A DNA stretch of 64,000 nucleotides from Deltaproteobacteria bacterium (GTDB lineage Bacteria; Desulfobacterota; Desulfobacteria; Desulfobacterales; JAFDMD01): NCBI GenBank assembly GCA_019306065.1, contig JAFDMF010000002.1, positions 62,001 to 126,000 on the forward strand, in the 5' to 3' direction. Below, piece after piece: positions 17,888 to 26,869 of the stretch; position 1 is the stretch's first letter; each line of letters starts with the position of its first letter. Below the pieces are notes generated by a model that had not been told where the DNA came from, searched no databases, and worked only from the letters and a program-made list of their open reading frames with translations. The position numbers and the translations under genes were made by a program.

Positions 17888-18814
17888 CTATTTTCTGGGA
17901 TGAGCTTTGTCATAGGTTTTCATAAGCTTATCTATGCTTATATGAGTATATTTTTGTGTGGTGGAAAGTCTTTTATGACCTAACAGCTCTTGAACAGCTC
18001 TTAAATCGGCTCCGGCGTCTAACATATGAGTGGCAAAGGCATGCCTTATGCTATGCGGAGAGATAGGAACAGCTATCCCGCATTCTTTTACTATGTTTTC
18101 TAATATTCTGGCAATGGAACGAGTTGTCAAACGTTTTTTATTTTTATTTAAAAATAAAGGCGTATTTAAATTCCGAGCTATTCCGGCTTCTAAATGTAGC
18201 TTTGCTCTGTATTTTTTTACAGATTCAACGGCTTTTTCTCCTATAGGCAAAACTCTTTCTTTATTTCCTTTACCTATAACCCGTATCAAACGATTTTCAA
18301 AATCTATGTCGTTTACATTTGCGCCTGCAATCTCTGATACTCTTGCTCCCGTAGAATAGATTGTTTCAAATATCGCTCTGTTTCTTGCGGTAAAAAGTTT
18401 GTTGTCGACTATGGAATCCAGCATAGCAAACATTTCATCTACGGAAAGGTATGAAGGGATATGTTTTTCCTGTTTCGGAGTTGCAACGGCTTCAAAAGGG
18501 TTTTCTTGAAGTATAGAGTTTTTTATAAGATAATTATAAAATGTTCGAAGCGAAGATAGTTTTCTTGCTATTGTAGATTTTTTTATTGTTGATACTTTAT
18601 CTTTTGATTTTGTATTTTTTTTTGCATGCAAAAAACTAAGATATTTTCTTACGAAAATATTATCTATTTTATTATGTTGCGGATTTTGTTTCAAAAAATC
18701 GGCAAATTCGCAAACATCCGTTTTGTAAGCCCTACTTGTGCTTTCGGAATATCCTTTTTCAGCGGCTAAAAATCGGATAAAAGGGGTTATATAAGAGATT
18801 ACGAATCGATTCAT
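17888..18814 (-). CDS. xerC: tyrosine recombinase XerC
   Basis: Site-specific recombinase that resolves chromosome dimers at dif. The 308 residues have the N-terminal SAM-like core-binding domain (FLAAEKGYSESTSRAYKTDV, about 1-105) and a C-terminal catalytic domain with Arg in YSTGARVSEIAG, Lys in GKGNKERVLPIG, HSIRHAFATHMLDAGA, LGHKRLSTTQKYTHIS (His and nucleophilic Tyr). The complete catalytic set supports activity. No dif-like 28-mer was recognised in the window. Linkage to hslVU supports the XerC assignment over a mobile-element integrase. Confidence 0.92.
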   Translation of the reverse strand: MNRFVISYITPFIRFLAAEKGYSESTSRAYKTDVCEFADFLKQNPQHNKIDNIFVRKYLSFLHAKKNTKSKDKVSTIKKSTIARKLSSLRTFYNYLIKNSILQENPFEAVATPKQEKHIPSYLSVDEMFAMLDSIVDNKLFTARNRAIFETIYSTGARVSEIAGANVNDIDFENRLIRVIGKGNKERVLPIGEKAVESVKKYRAKLHLEAGIARNLNTPLFLNKNKKRLTTRSIARILENIVKECGIAVPISPHSIRHAFATHMLDAGADLRAVQELLGHKRLSTTQKYTHISIDKLMKTYDKAHPRK

Positions 18815-18828
18815 TGATTTTTAATTTT

Positions 18829-19416
18829 TTAAAATTCTATTAATTGTTCAATATTCCGCCAGTTTTTCACTTTTAAGAAGGGATGAGGCGTAATGTTCCA
18901 CGGCTGTATATAAACTATAGGAGTAATCCCTGCTTCATACAGATCGAAACAGGTTAATATTCTGTCTTCTATAAACCATTTTTTCTTCATTTCAAAGAGT
19001 ATATCCTTTTTTGCTTCAAAAGAGCCTGTTAAAACTATTTCTACCTGACTCGGTAGGATATCCGGCATAAATTCGGAAAAGAACCACCCTTTTAATTTTC
19101 CTATACGCGGTCTTGCGGTAATAAAAAGAAGTTTTTCGGAATGTTCGGATACTTTTTTTAATACTTCTGCCGCTCCTTCTATAGGTTTGAGCTTTGTGCT
19201 GTATTTGCCGTCTATAATTTTTTCAACTATATCTTCTATTATTTCTTCCGGCATATTAAGACATGCAGAAAGGTCGTAATCGGTAATATCTTCATATTTG
19301 ATATTGGTTATATTATATTCTTGTTTTGCAATATCCAAAAACAAAGACATAGTATCTGCGACTACGCCATCTATATCAAAAGCTATACCGTTTGGATCTA
19401 TCATAATAATATACAC
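18829..19416 (-). CDS. HAD-superfamily 5'(3')-deoxyribonucleotidase-like phosphatase
   Basis: 195 residues with HAD motif I GIAFDIDGVVADTM (DxD nucleophile), motif II LLFITARPRIGK and a later WFIEDR segment with the acidic pair region. The family (NT5C/YqfW-like) includes nucleotidases that act on (deoxy)nucleoside monophosphates. It starts 12 bases from the end of xerC's neighbour and is co-directional with it. The substrate cannot be read from the sequence. The ribosome site is weak. Confidence 0.75.
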   Translation of the reverse strand: MYIIMIDPNGIAFDIDGVVADTMSLFLDIAKQEYNITNIKYEDITDYDLSACLNMPEEIIEDIVEKIIDGKYSTKLKPIEGAAEVLKKVSEHSEKLLFITARPRIGKLKGWFFSEFMPDILPSQVEIVLTGSFEAKKDILFEMKKKWFIEDRILTCFDLYEAGITPIVYIQPWNITPHPFLKVKNWRNIEQLIEF

Positions 19417-19526
19417 CTCTAATAAAAAGATAGCTTCTATAAGACATTCTTATTAAACGCAATAGTTATCTGACAAAAAATTTCAAGTTATCATTTTTTA
19501 TGTCTTAGTCAGGGAGCTCCTCTGTT

Positions 19527-19575
19527 TATATTTTTATTATGAGATTTCTCTTCGCTGCACTCGTCGAAATGACAT
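19527..19575. repeat. dispersed GAGATTTCTC-family element
   Basis: TTATTATGAGATTTCTCTTC then GCTGCACTCGTCGAAATGAC. One of the fullest copies, in the gap between the HAD gene and the ABC ATPase gene. Confidence 0.7.
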
Positions 19576-19641
19576 AATAAAAAACATTCTTTTGTGTATC
19601 TAACATTATTAAGGGTGTTTCCTCTTTATATCGAAAAATTA

Positions 19642-20400
19642 TTATAAAATTTTATGTTTAAAAAATTCGCATCTGTGATCATGGCGCACCATGCGCATAT
19701 CGCCGCCGTAAATATCTTTGATCATATTTCCGTTTAATCTGCTAGTAGGATGAACTACAACTTTTCGATTAACACAAATTACGCTTTGAACTATTTGGGA
19801 TACAACCCCTATATCATGCGATACTAAGATAATTGTCATTTTTTTATTTAATTCTTTAAGGATCTCAAAAATGGTCTCTTCAACTTCAGGGTCTATGTTG
19901 GAAGTGGGTTCGTCAAGTAGAAGTATTTCAGGCTCACAGCATAGCGCTCTGGCAATAAGGGCTCTTTGTCTCTGCCCGCCGGAAAGCTCGCCAAATGTTC
20001 TATTGCAAAAATTTTGAAGGTTTAACTTTGCAAGAGTATCTTGTGCTATTTGAATATCTTTTTTTTTATATCGTCCTGTTAGACTGCCTCCTATTCTTCC
20101 CATAAGCGCCACTTCCATAACGGTTATAGGAAATTTAATATCAAGGTTTGTATGCTGCGGCATATATCCTATATGAAGTCTTGCTTTTTTCGGCTGTTGT
20201 CCGAAAATAAGTATTCTGCCTTTATCATGTTTTAAAATACCTAACACCAGTTTAAGAAGCGTAGTTTTGCCTCCTCCGTTAGGACCTACTATGCTTATAA
20301 ATTCGCCATGACGAACGGTAAGGTTTACATCCGTTAATATCGGCTCTTTAAAATAGGAAAAGGATAGGTTTTTAATGTCTATTACTATGCTGTTTTGCAT
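19642..20400 (-). CDS. metal-type ABC transporter ATP-binding protein (ZnuC/MntB-like)
   Basis: 252 residues with Walker A VGPNGGGKTTLLKLVLG, Q-loop YMPQHTNLD, signature LSGGQRQRALIARAL, Walker B ILLLDEPTS and H-loop VSHD. The MPQ...FPITVMEVALMG segment and the C-terminal RHDHRCEFFKH tail fit the zinc/manganese uptake group. Neither a membrane permease nor a solute-binding protein is adjacent, so this ATPase is orphaned here or works with subunits encoded elsewhere. It starts only four bases after the stop of selD and is surely in the same transcript, raising the possibility of a role in trace-element supply. Confidence 0.85.
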   Translation of the reverse strand: MQNSIVIDIKNLSFSYFKEPILTDVNLTVRHGEFISIVGPNGGGKTTLLKLVLGILKHDKGRILIFGQQPKKARLHIGYMPQHTNLDIKFPITVMEVALMGRIGGSLTGRYKKKDIQIAQDTLAKLNLQNFCNRTFGELSGGQRQRALIARALCCEPEILLLDEPTSNIDPEVEETIFEILKELNKKMTIILVSHDIGVVSQIVQSVICVNRKVVVHPTSRLNGNMIKDIYGGDMRMVRHDHRCEFFKHKIL

Positions 20401-20404
20401 TTTT

Positions 20405-21451
20405 TTAATCTTCTACTATAAGCCGCCCTAATTGATGACTGCCTGCTATCTCGCCTATTAAAGAAGCTTCTATTCTGTTATCTTTCATCTCTTTTAAGCA
20501 GTCTTCGGCTTTTTTTGAATTTATTGCCGTTATAAGTCCACCGGAGGTTTGAGGATCAAATATCAGGTCTATTACTGTTTTTTCTATGTTTTTATCTATT
20601 TTTATATTTTTTTCACAGTAGTTTTTTATAGAATAAACTCCCGCAGGTATTAACCCGATCATAGCATATTCATAAGCTTCAGGTATAAAGGAGATATTTT
20701 TTGTAAATAATCGAATCTCTTTTTGTCCCCCTTTTGCCATTTCAAGAAGATGCCCCGCAAGTCCGAAACCTGTTACGTCTGTACATGCGCTCGGATTATA
20801 TTTCAACATTATTTCGGCAGATTTCTTATTTAATTCCGAAGCGATTTTTACAAGTATCTTTTCGCATTTATCTTCGTCGATTTTACCTTTTATAGCGGTT
20901 GCCAATATTCCGGTTCCTATAGGTTTAGTAAGTATAAGTTTATCGCCGATATTTGCGCCGAAGTTTGTAATGTAGCGTTTCGGATGAACTTTGCCAGTAA
21001 CCGAAAGCCCGTATTTGAATTCGTTGTCATCTACGCTGTGTCCTCCTACAAGATGAGCTTCGGCTTCATATATTTTTTCAAGCCCGCCTTCAAGGGTTTC
21101 TTTTAGAATATTTTGATCCATCTCTTTTACCGGAAAACATACGATATTCATAGCAGTCAATGGAATCGCTCCCATAGCATAGATGTCGCTTAAAGAATTT
21201 GCCGCGGCAATTCTTCCGAAATGATAAGGAGAATTAACAATCGGCGTAAAAAAATCAAGGGTTTGAACTATAGCGGTATTTTCGTCGAGCCTAAAAACTC
21301 CGGCATCGTCGGAAGTTGACATATCAATTAACAGATCCGAATGTTTTTTTATTTTTAACCCTGCAAGCGCTTTTTCAAGGACTCCCGGCCCCAGTTTCGC
21401 AGCTCATCCAGCGGCTCTAACTTCATTGGTAAGATATATTTTGTTATCCAT
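20405..21451 (-). CDS. selD: selenide, water dikinase SelD with in-frame UGA (selenocysteine)
   Basis: Makes selenophosphate from selenide and ATP, the Se donor for selenocysteine and selenium-cofactor pathways. The ATG at 20405-21322 (MSTSDDAGVFRL) is only an internal Met: the reading frame continues upstream through a TGA at 21406-21404 (minus) to MDNKIYLTNEVRAAG-U-AAKLGPGVLEKALAGL. The UGA sits exactly where SelD proteins have the catalytic Cys/Sec, followed by the Lys (AAKLGPG). TSDDAGVFRL, NSLSDIYAMGAIPLTAMN, VGGHSVDD and DVTGFGLAGHLLEMA are standard. Start: AAGGATG eight bases before ATG 21451; ATG 21460 is an alternative. Full length about 348 residues. Confidence 0.93.
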
Positions 21452-21537
21452 ATTTTTCATCCTTTAATTTCTAACTACCGCTTCTATTTTTTATAATTGT
21501 TTCCTCTGGTTATAATTTAATTAAAAAATTACTTCCT

Positions 21538-21660
21538 GTCTTGTCGAGCGAAACGAAAAATTCCTTTATTATTTTCATAATCATTCTTTTTTGCGATTAA
21601 ATATCTTTAATAATGGAGGTTTCCTCTGTTTATATTTGATTATGCAATGTCCCGGTTTAT
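21538..21660. repeat. cluster of dispersed repeats upstream of selD
   Basis: TGTCTTGTCGAGCGAAACGA AAAATTCCTTTATTA (GAGATTTCTC family, degenerate) is followed by TTTTCATAATCATTCTTTTT (inverted GATGATTAT element) and by AATGGAGGTTTCCTCTGTTT, the same CTCTGTTTATATT tail as at 2927 and 41309. No ORF is supported in 21461-21678. Confidence 0.5.
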
Positions 21661-21678
21661 TTGCGTAATAGACAATAA

Positions 21679-22809
21679 TTAATCTTGAAATAATTTTATA
21701 TATTTTTCAAAAATATAGATTCTTTTTCTTTGCGCTCCGGTAATCTCTTTAAGTATGTCCGATTTTTCCAATTCTTCTATTAGCTTATATGCAGACGGTA
21801 AAGAAAGTTCGGTAAGCTCGCTTACTTTTTTTGCGCTTATCATAGGCTTTACATAAAGATAATTTGTAACTTTTTGCGCGTTTGAAGCTCTACTTCCCAA
21901 ATTTTGAATTTTTAAATCATTTTCTTTCTGTAATTGTAATATATTATCAAAAGTATCCTTACCTTTTTCGGCTGTCTTTATAATACCGTATAGAAAAAAT
22001 TTGAACCATTGATCTATATCATTCTTTTCTCTTACATTCATCAAGCTATCATAATAATGTATTCTGTTTTTTTCCAGATAGTCGGATAAATATAAAATCG
22101 GTTTTTTTAAAATATCTTTACAAACCAAATATAAAGGAATAAGCAGACGACCTACCCGGCCGTTGCCGTCCAAAAAAGGATGAATGGTTTCAAATTGATA
22201 ATGAATAATAGCTATTTTAAGTAATTCAGGGATATATATTTTTTTATTATATATAAATTTCTCCAAATCGCTTACCAGATCATTTATTGAGGTATGAACA
22301 GGAGGAACAAATATTGCATCATTTATATTTGCTCCGCCAATCCAGTTTTGACTCCTGCGAAATTCGCCCGGATTTTTTTGTTCGCCGCGCACCCCCTGCA
22401 TTAAAATTCTATGCGTCTGTTTTATGAATCTGGAGGAAAGAGGAAGCGTTTCTAACATCTTCATTCCTTCTGCCATCGCTTGTATATAATTTTGAACTTC
22501 TTCCCAGTCGTTTCTTTTATCAAGCGGAACATCTTCTTTATCTAACAATGCTTCTTCTATGTCTGTTTGTGTTCCCTCAATTTTACTGCTTTTAGTAGCC
22601 TCTTTTAAAACATTCATACTGATAGAAATCTCAATATTCGGAATATATTTTGAATACATATCAAGTCTGCCAAGTTCTTGATCCGCCCTGCTTAACAGAA
22701 CAATGATTTCTTCCATGTTTTCAAGCGCCCATTGTCTATTAATAAATTCGGGCTGAAAGCTTTTATAATGGTCTTGCTGTATATATATACCCGCTTTAAA
22801 TTTTTTCAT
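21679..22809 (-). CDS. Fic-domain protein (AMPylase/nucleotidyltransferase family)
   Basis: 376 residues. The Fic active-site loop HPFLDGNGRVGRLLIP lies near residue 205 with its intact HxFxxGNGRxGR pattern. An upstream helix containing SSKIEGTQTDIEEALL (near residue 75) matches the auto-inhibitory (S/T)xxxE(G/N) motif found N-terminal to the core in class II Fic proteins. The last 70 residues form a winged helix (KPMISAKKVSELTELSLPSA YKLIEELEKS). Fic enzymes of this class transfer AMP to protein hydroxyls; the target is unknown. There is no separate antitoxin gene. The gene lies downstream of the TPR gene on the same strand, behind an array of hairpin repeats (22820-22946). Confidence 0.9.
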   Translation of the reverse strand: MKKFKAGIYIQQDHYKSFQPEFINRQWALENMEEIIVLLSRADQELGRLDMYSKYIPNIEISISMNVLKEATKSSKIEGTQTDIEEALLDKEDVPLDKRNDWEEVQNYIQAMAEGMKMLETLPLSSRFIKQTHRILMQGVRGEQKNPGEFRRSQNWIGGANINDAIFVPPVHTSINDLVSDLEKFIYNKKIYIPELLKIAIIHYQFETIHPFLDGNGRVGRLLIPLYLVCKDILKKPILYLSDYLEKNRIHYYDSLMNVREKNDIDQWFKFFLYGIIKTAEKGKDTFDNILQLQKENDLKIQNLGSRASNAQKVTNYLYVKPMISAKKVSELTELSLPSAYKLIEELEKSDILKEITGAQRKRIYIFEKYIKLFQD

Positions 22810-22819
22810 ATTTTATCAG

Positions 22820-22946
22820 CTTATCTCTAATTTAAGTTTTTGGCTGTTTTCTTAAATTAACTTATCTCTAATTTAAGTTTTTGGCTGTTTTCTTAAATTA
22901 ACTTATCTCTAATTTAAGTTTTTTTAAATTAACTTATCTCTAATTT
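22820..22946. repeat. tandem 41-bp hairpin repeat, four copies of CTTATCTCTAATTT
   Basis: Two perfect 41-bp units (22820-22860 and 22861-22901), a third with a collapsed centre (22902-22932) and a fourth half unit (22933-22946). Each full unit contains TAATTTAAG and CTTAAATTA arms around TTTTTGGCTGTTTT, so each can form a stem of nine pairs. The array fills the 130 bases between fic and the TPR gene, and the TPR stop codon lies inside the last copy. Confidence 0.9.
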
Positions 22947-24754
22947 GTAATAGTGATTTTATTAATTTGTTCAAGATAATAATATGCTCTTTTATTATCG
23001 GGATTTATCGAAAGCGCTTTTTCAAAATATTTATAAGCGGCTTTATAATCTTCTTGGCTTGTTCGTATAATTCCGATAAGTTCATATAATCTATCATTAT
23101 AAGGCATTATGTCAATAGCCTTGAAAATATCTGAAACCGCCTTATCGGTTTGATTCATACCGTAATAAACAACGGCTCGTTTATAAAAAGCCTCTCCTTT
23201 TTTTAAAGAATTGATGCCTGAAATTTCAACAATCGAAGTATAATCTTCCATAGCTTTGCCAAAGGCTCCGATTTGATGATATAATGAACCTCTGGCGCTA
23301 AAAATTCTGATCAGATTTCTTCGATCATGATATTTTGCATTTTCATCAATTTCGGTTCCTGCGGCATTTTTTATTCTGTCTATTAATACTGTATAATCGA
23401 CAAGAGCTTTATTGAATTCTCCGACTCTATGATATGCCCCGGCTCTGAGAAAAAGAGCAGTGCCAGACGGATATTCCGGATTTATATTAACCGCATGATT
23501 CCAAAGAGTAAGCGTATCTTTCCATACTTTACACTGCTTCCATGTCATAGCCGACAAACAAACGACAGCTGTCGTAAGAGTTGTTATAAGCCCGTATTTT
23601 ATCAATTTATATTGATATTTTTGCAATATATAATTTATTCCTGCGGCAATCATAAAAAATACTCCGAGCATAGGGACATAAGCAAAACGTTCCGCTACAG
23701 GCACCGCTCCCTGCGGTATTATCTGAAGAACAGGGGCTATAGTTATAAAAAAAAATAGGGTTCCGAAAAAAAAAATTTTATTTTTTTTGCGATAAAATAT
23801 TAAAACGACAAACCATAATATAAGTAGAACAAACGGATATAAAGGAACTTTATTTGCAAAAATTATATGATTTATGTCGTGTATGGGGGTAAGTTTTATA
23901 GGAAAAAAGCATTTGCTAATATAAAAAAATATGTTTTCTGCGGCATATAAGACATATTGGAATATATTTATATCAAGAAAAAGAAAATGCCCCTCTCCTG
24001 TTTGTTCGGCAGCGATGTGAACTTTCATATTTATTATGCCAAAAGCAACGGATAATATAAAAAAGGGTATTTTTTCTATTATCATTGAGGCGGTTATTTT
24101 ATTTTTCTCTATAAAATCAAGCAGCAAAAGTATTACGGGAAGAGTTACCGCCATAGGTTTTGCCAATAACGAGAGGGTAAATAAAAGCAAAGCTAATATA
24201 TATAAACTTTCTTTTTTCGATTTGTAATTAAAATAATAATACGAGATTAAAGAAGTAAAATAAAAAAAAGTATATAAAAGGTCTTTCCGTTCCGTAACCC
24301 ATGCGACGCTATCTACTCTGGTCGGATGTATCCCGAAAAAAAGAGCGGTTAAAAAAGAGACTGTTAAAGCGCCGGACAAACTTAAACCGCTCCATAAATA
24401 TTTTTGGCATATGAGATAAAAGAATAAAAATACAAGCAAGCTATTTGCAACATGTAAGATAAGATTATCAAGATGATATAAGAAGGGCTTTAGCCGAACA
24501 AATTCATATTCCATTGCAAATGAAATAAGCGTAAGCGGACCATAAGAGGCATTATATGATTTTGTAAATATTTTTTTGATATTTTCAAAGGATAATCCGA
24601 AAACGTCAGTATTCTCAGTAAGATAAGCGTTATCGTCCCAATCGACAAATCCGTTGTTAAGAGAAGGTAAAAATGCAATACTTACTATAAGAGCTATAAT
24701 AAAGGATAAAATAAGTATTATTTTTTTTGTATTAACCGCTCGCTGCAAGTTCAT
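22940..24754 (-). CDS. TPR-containing polytopic membrane protein (Tmtc-like)
   Basis: 604 residues. The first 400 carry about ten hydrophobic segments with the family markers NNGFVDWDDNAYLTENTDVF, YHLDNLILHVANSLLVF and FGIHPTRVDSVAWVTERKD. The C-terminal 180 residues hold at least three TPR units, for example ALVDYTVLIDRI, AMEDYTSIVEI, AVSDIFKAIDIMPYNDRL and AAYKYFEKALSINPDNKRAY. Eukaryotic TMTC relatives are O-mannosyltransferases; bacterial ones are mostly uncharacterised. I infer a GT-C type glycosyltransferase of the envelope. Its 3' end (stop TAG at 22942-22940) is within the hairpin array before fic. Confidence 0.8.
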   Translation of the reverse strand: MNLQRAVNTKKIILILSFIIALIVSIAFLPSLNNGFVDWDDNAYLTENTDVFGLSFENIKKIFTKSYNASYGPLTLISFAMEYEFVRLKPFLYHLDNLILHVANSLLVFLFFYLICQKYLWSGLSLSGALTVSFLTALFFGIHPTRVDSVAWVTERKDLLYTFFYFTSLISYYYFNYKSKKESLYILALLLFTLSLLAKPMAVTLPVILLLLDFIEKNKITASMIIEKIPFFILSVAFGIINMKVHIAAEQTGEGHFLFLDINIFQYVLYAAENIFFYISKCFFPIKLTPIHDINHIIFANKVPLYPFVLLILWFVVLIFYRKKNKIFFFGTLFFFITIAPVLQIIPQGAVPVAERFAYVPMLGVFFMIAAGINYILQKYQYKLIKYGLITTLTTAVVCLSAMTWKQCKVWKDTLTLWNHAVNINPEYPSGTALFLRAGAYHRVGEFNKALVDYTVLIDRIKNAAGTEIDENAKYHDRRNLIRIFSARGSLYHQIGAFGKAMEDYTSIVEISGINSLKKGEAFYKRAVVYYGMNQTDKAVSDIFKAIDIMPYNDRLYELIGIIRTSQEDYKAAYKYFEKALSINPDNKRAYYYLEQINKITITN

Positions 24755-24773
24755 ATTATTTTAATCGGATATT

Positions 24774-26231
24774 TTATTTTACCGATACTCCGCTCTCTTT
24801 TAATATTTTTTCTACTGCAAAAGCGGCTTTAAAAAGGGTTGTTTCGTCTAACCTGTTTGCTACCAACTGTATTCCTATAGGCAGTTGGTTTTCGGTTTTA
24901 CCGCAAGGGATGCTTATTGCGGGGCAGCCTGTCATGTTTGCAAATACGCTATAAGCGTCAACGAGATACATTGTTAAAGGGTCGGAAGTTTTATCTCCTA
25001 TTTTAAAAGCAGGACCAGGGGCTACGGGATGAGCTATAATATCGCATTGCTCAAAAGCTTCGTTAAAATCTTTTATAATTAAGGTTCTAACCTGAGATGC
25101 TTTTAAATAATATGCGTCATAGTATCCCGCGCTTAAAGCATAAGTTCCGAGCATTATTCGACGTTGAACCTCTTTGCCGAATCCTTTTGAACGGCTTTTT
25201 AAATATAAATCAAGTATCTCTTTTGAATTTTTGTCTCTGTATCCGTAATGAACCCCTGTATATCTGGCAAGATTGGAGCTTGCCTCGCAACATGATATTA
25301 TATAATAAGCCGCTATGCCGTAAGGAGTATTAGGCAGGCTAATCGGTTTTATTTTACATCCGCTTTTTTCCATAAGCGATATTGTCTGTTTTACGCTTTT
25401 AAAAACCTCTTTATCAAGTCCTTCGCCAAAATATTCTTCCGGAACTCCTATGGTAAAAGCTTCAGAATTATTACAAAGCTCGGAATAATCCGGTATTGGA
25501 ACGGATAAACTGGTGGAATCTCTATGATCATGTCCTGCTATTGCATTTAACGTTAATGCCGCATCCTTTACGTCTTTTGCAAGAGGACCTATCTGATCCA
25601 AAGAGGAACCGTGGGCTACAAGTCCATATCTTGAAACAAGTCCGTAACTCGGCTTTACTCCCACCGTTCCGCAGTAACTTGCAGGCTGTCTTATGGAACC
25701 GCCCGTATCGGAGCCTATAGCCAATATTGTTTCGTCTGCCGCTATAGCTGCGGCGGAGCCTCCGCTTGTGCCTCCGGGAACATACTCGGGATTGTGTGGA
25801 TTGCGAGTAAGCTGTATTGCGGAATTTTCGGTGCTTGAACCCATAGCAAACTCGTCTAAATTTGTTTTGCCTATTACAATGGCGTCCGCTTTTATTAAAC
25901 GTTCCATTACTCCGGCATTATACGGAGGTATGAAATTTTTCAGCATTTTAGAAGCGCATGTAGTAGGAAAATCGGAAGCGCAAATATTATCCTTTACCGC
26001 TATCGGAAGTCCGTCCAAAATTCCGATTTTTTCTCCTTTAAGACGTCTTTTATCAATAGCGTCCGCCTCTGCAAGTAATTTTTTTTTATCTTTAATTGTT
26101 ATAAAAGCTTTTATATTATTTTCTTTTAAATCTATTCGTTCCAAAACGGATTCTATTATTTCACGATTTGAAATCTCTTTATCAGATAATTTTTCTTTTA
26201 ACTGCCAAGCGGTCATCTGTGCTAATTTCAT
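24774..26231 (-). CDS. gatA: aspartyl/glutamyl-tRNA amidotransferase subunit A
   Basis: Glutaminase subunit of GatCAB, converting Glu-tRNA-Gln (and Asp-tRNA-Asn) to the amidated form. The 485 residues bear the amidase Ser-cisSer-Lys triad: Lys in PIAVKDNICAS, Ser in GGTSGGSAAAIAADE and the nucleophile Ser in GSDTGGSIRQPASYCG. Length and YGLVSRYGLVAHGSSLDQIG match GatA rather than other amidases. gatB and gatC are not adjacent. It starts 50 bases after the YwgA-like gene and is followed by the TPR gene 20 bases on, so all may share one transcript. Confidence 0.94.
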   Translation of the reverse strand: MKLAQMTAWQLKEKLSDKEISNREIIESVLERIDLKENNIKAFITIKDKKKLLAEADAIDKRRLKGEKIGILDGLPIAVKDNICASDFPTTCASKMLKNFIPPYNAGVMERLIKADAIVIGKTNLDEFAMGSSTENSAIQLTRNPHNPEYVPGGTSGGSAAAIAADETILAIGSDTGGSIRQPASYCGTVGVKPSYGLVSRYGLVAHGSSLDQIGPLAKDVKDAALTLNAIAGHDHRDSTSLSVPIPDYSELCNNSEAFTIGVPEEYFGEGLDKEVFKSVKQTISLMEKSGCKIKPISLPNTPYGIAAYYIISCCEASSNLARYTGVHYGYRDKNSKEILDLYLKSRSKGFGKEVQRRIMLGTYALSAGYYDAYYLKASQVRTLIIKDFNEAFEQCDIIAHPVAPGPAFKIGDKTSDPLTMYLVDAYSVFANMTGCPAISIPCGKTENQLPIGIQLVANRLDETTLFKAAFAVEKILKESGVSVK

Positions 26232-26280
26232 TAACTTCCTCTGCTGTTTTAATTAATATTATATCGAAAAAATATGACGT

Positions 26281-26856
26281 TTATTTTTTTACTTTTATAA
26301 AATTAATTTTAATAAGTATATTAAGCATACTATTTATATTATTATCCAAAAATTTATCTTGTTTTTCTTTTTTAAAAGCGTCGATTATATCATTTTTTGC
26401 AGGTGAAGACCCTATCATTGCTCTTTCTTTACGATATACGTAATGTAAGGTCGTAAATAGTTCAAGCCTATCAGGAGCCAAATCAGAAAATATTTCAACT
26501 ACTTTGTTTATTTTTTTTTTAATAGTATTTAAGTATTCGCTATATTTTTCTATCAATTTGTCAGCATTAGTCCCTGCAATAAATTTAGAATATTTTTTTG
26601 TATCTTTACTATTATCTTCTATAACGTCGTCCGCTATCATATCATCTATGGCAAAAACTATATCCTGACAATAAGGACCGTAAAGATATAATTCAAATAA
26701 ATAAGGGACAGGCGCGCCGATTGCTTTTAAAACATAAGGTATTTTCTGCATATGGGTCCGTCCCAACCATTTTTTATTTCTACCTGCTTCTTTAACTATG
26801 TAACTTAATAGCGCATGCCCTTTTGAATCGCTAAAAAATATTGCATTATCTCTCAT
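26281..26856 (-). CDS. YwgA-like protein, partner of the HD hydrolase
   Basis: 191 residues with no enzyme motif I can name. The N-terminal half contains RTHMQKIPYVLKAIGAPVPY followed by FELYLYGPYCQDIVF, which fits the YwgA family (compact alpha-helical, distantly similar in layout to Panacea/DUF4065 antitoxin domains with their KxxY...YGPxS core). The C-terminal half is helical and Lys-rich. It starts 14 bases after the HD gene ends. From memory, B. subtilis ywgA is next to ywfO, also an HD protein, so the pairing may be ancient. Molecular function is unknown. Confidence 0.6.
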   Translation of the reverse strand: MRDNAIFFSDSKGHALLSYIVKEAGRNKKWLGRTHMQKIPYVLKAIGAPVPYLFELYLYGPYCQDIVFAIDDMIADDVIEDNSKDTKKYSKFIAGTNADKLIEKYSEYLNTIKKKINKVVEIFSDLAPDRLELFTTLHYVYRKERAMIGSSPAKNDIIDAFKKEKQDKFLDNNINSMLNILIKINFIKVKK

Positions 26857-26869
26857 ATTACTCCCTCTG

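Noticed and set aside
17888..18814. XerC as an integrase of a mobile element
   Set aside because: It is tightly linked to hslV and hslU and no attachment sites or phage genes are nearby.
22820..22946. CRISPR array
   Set aside because: The units are directly joined without spacers; the sequence is a tandem repeat with hairpins.
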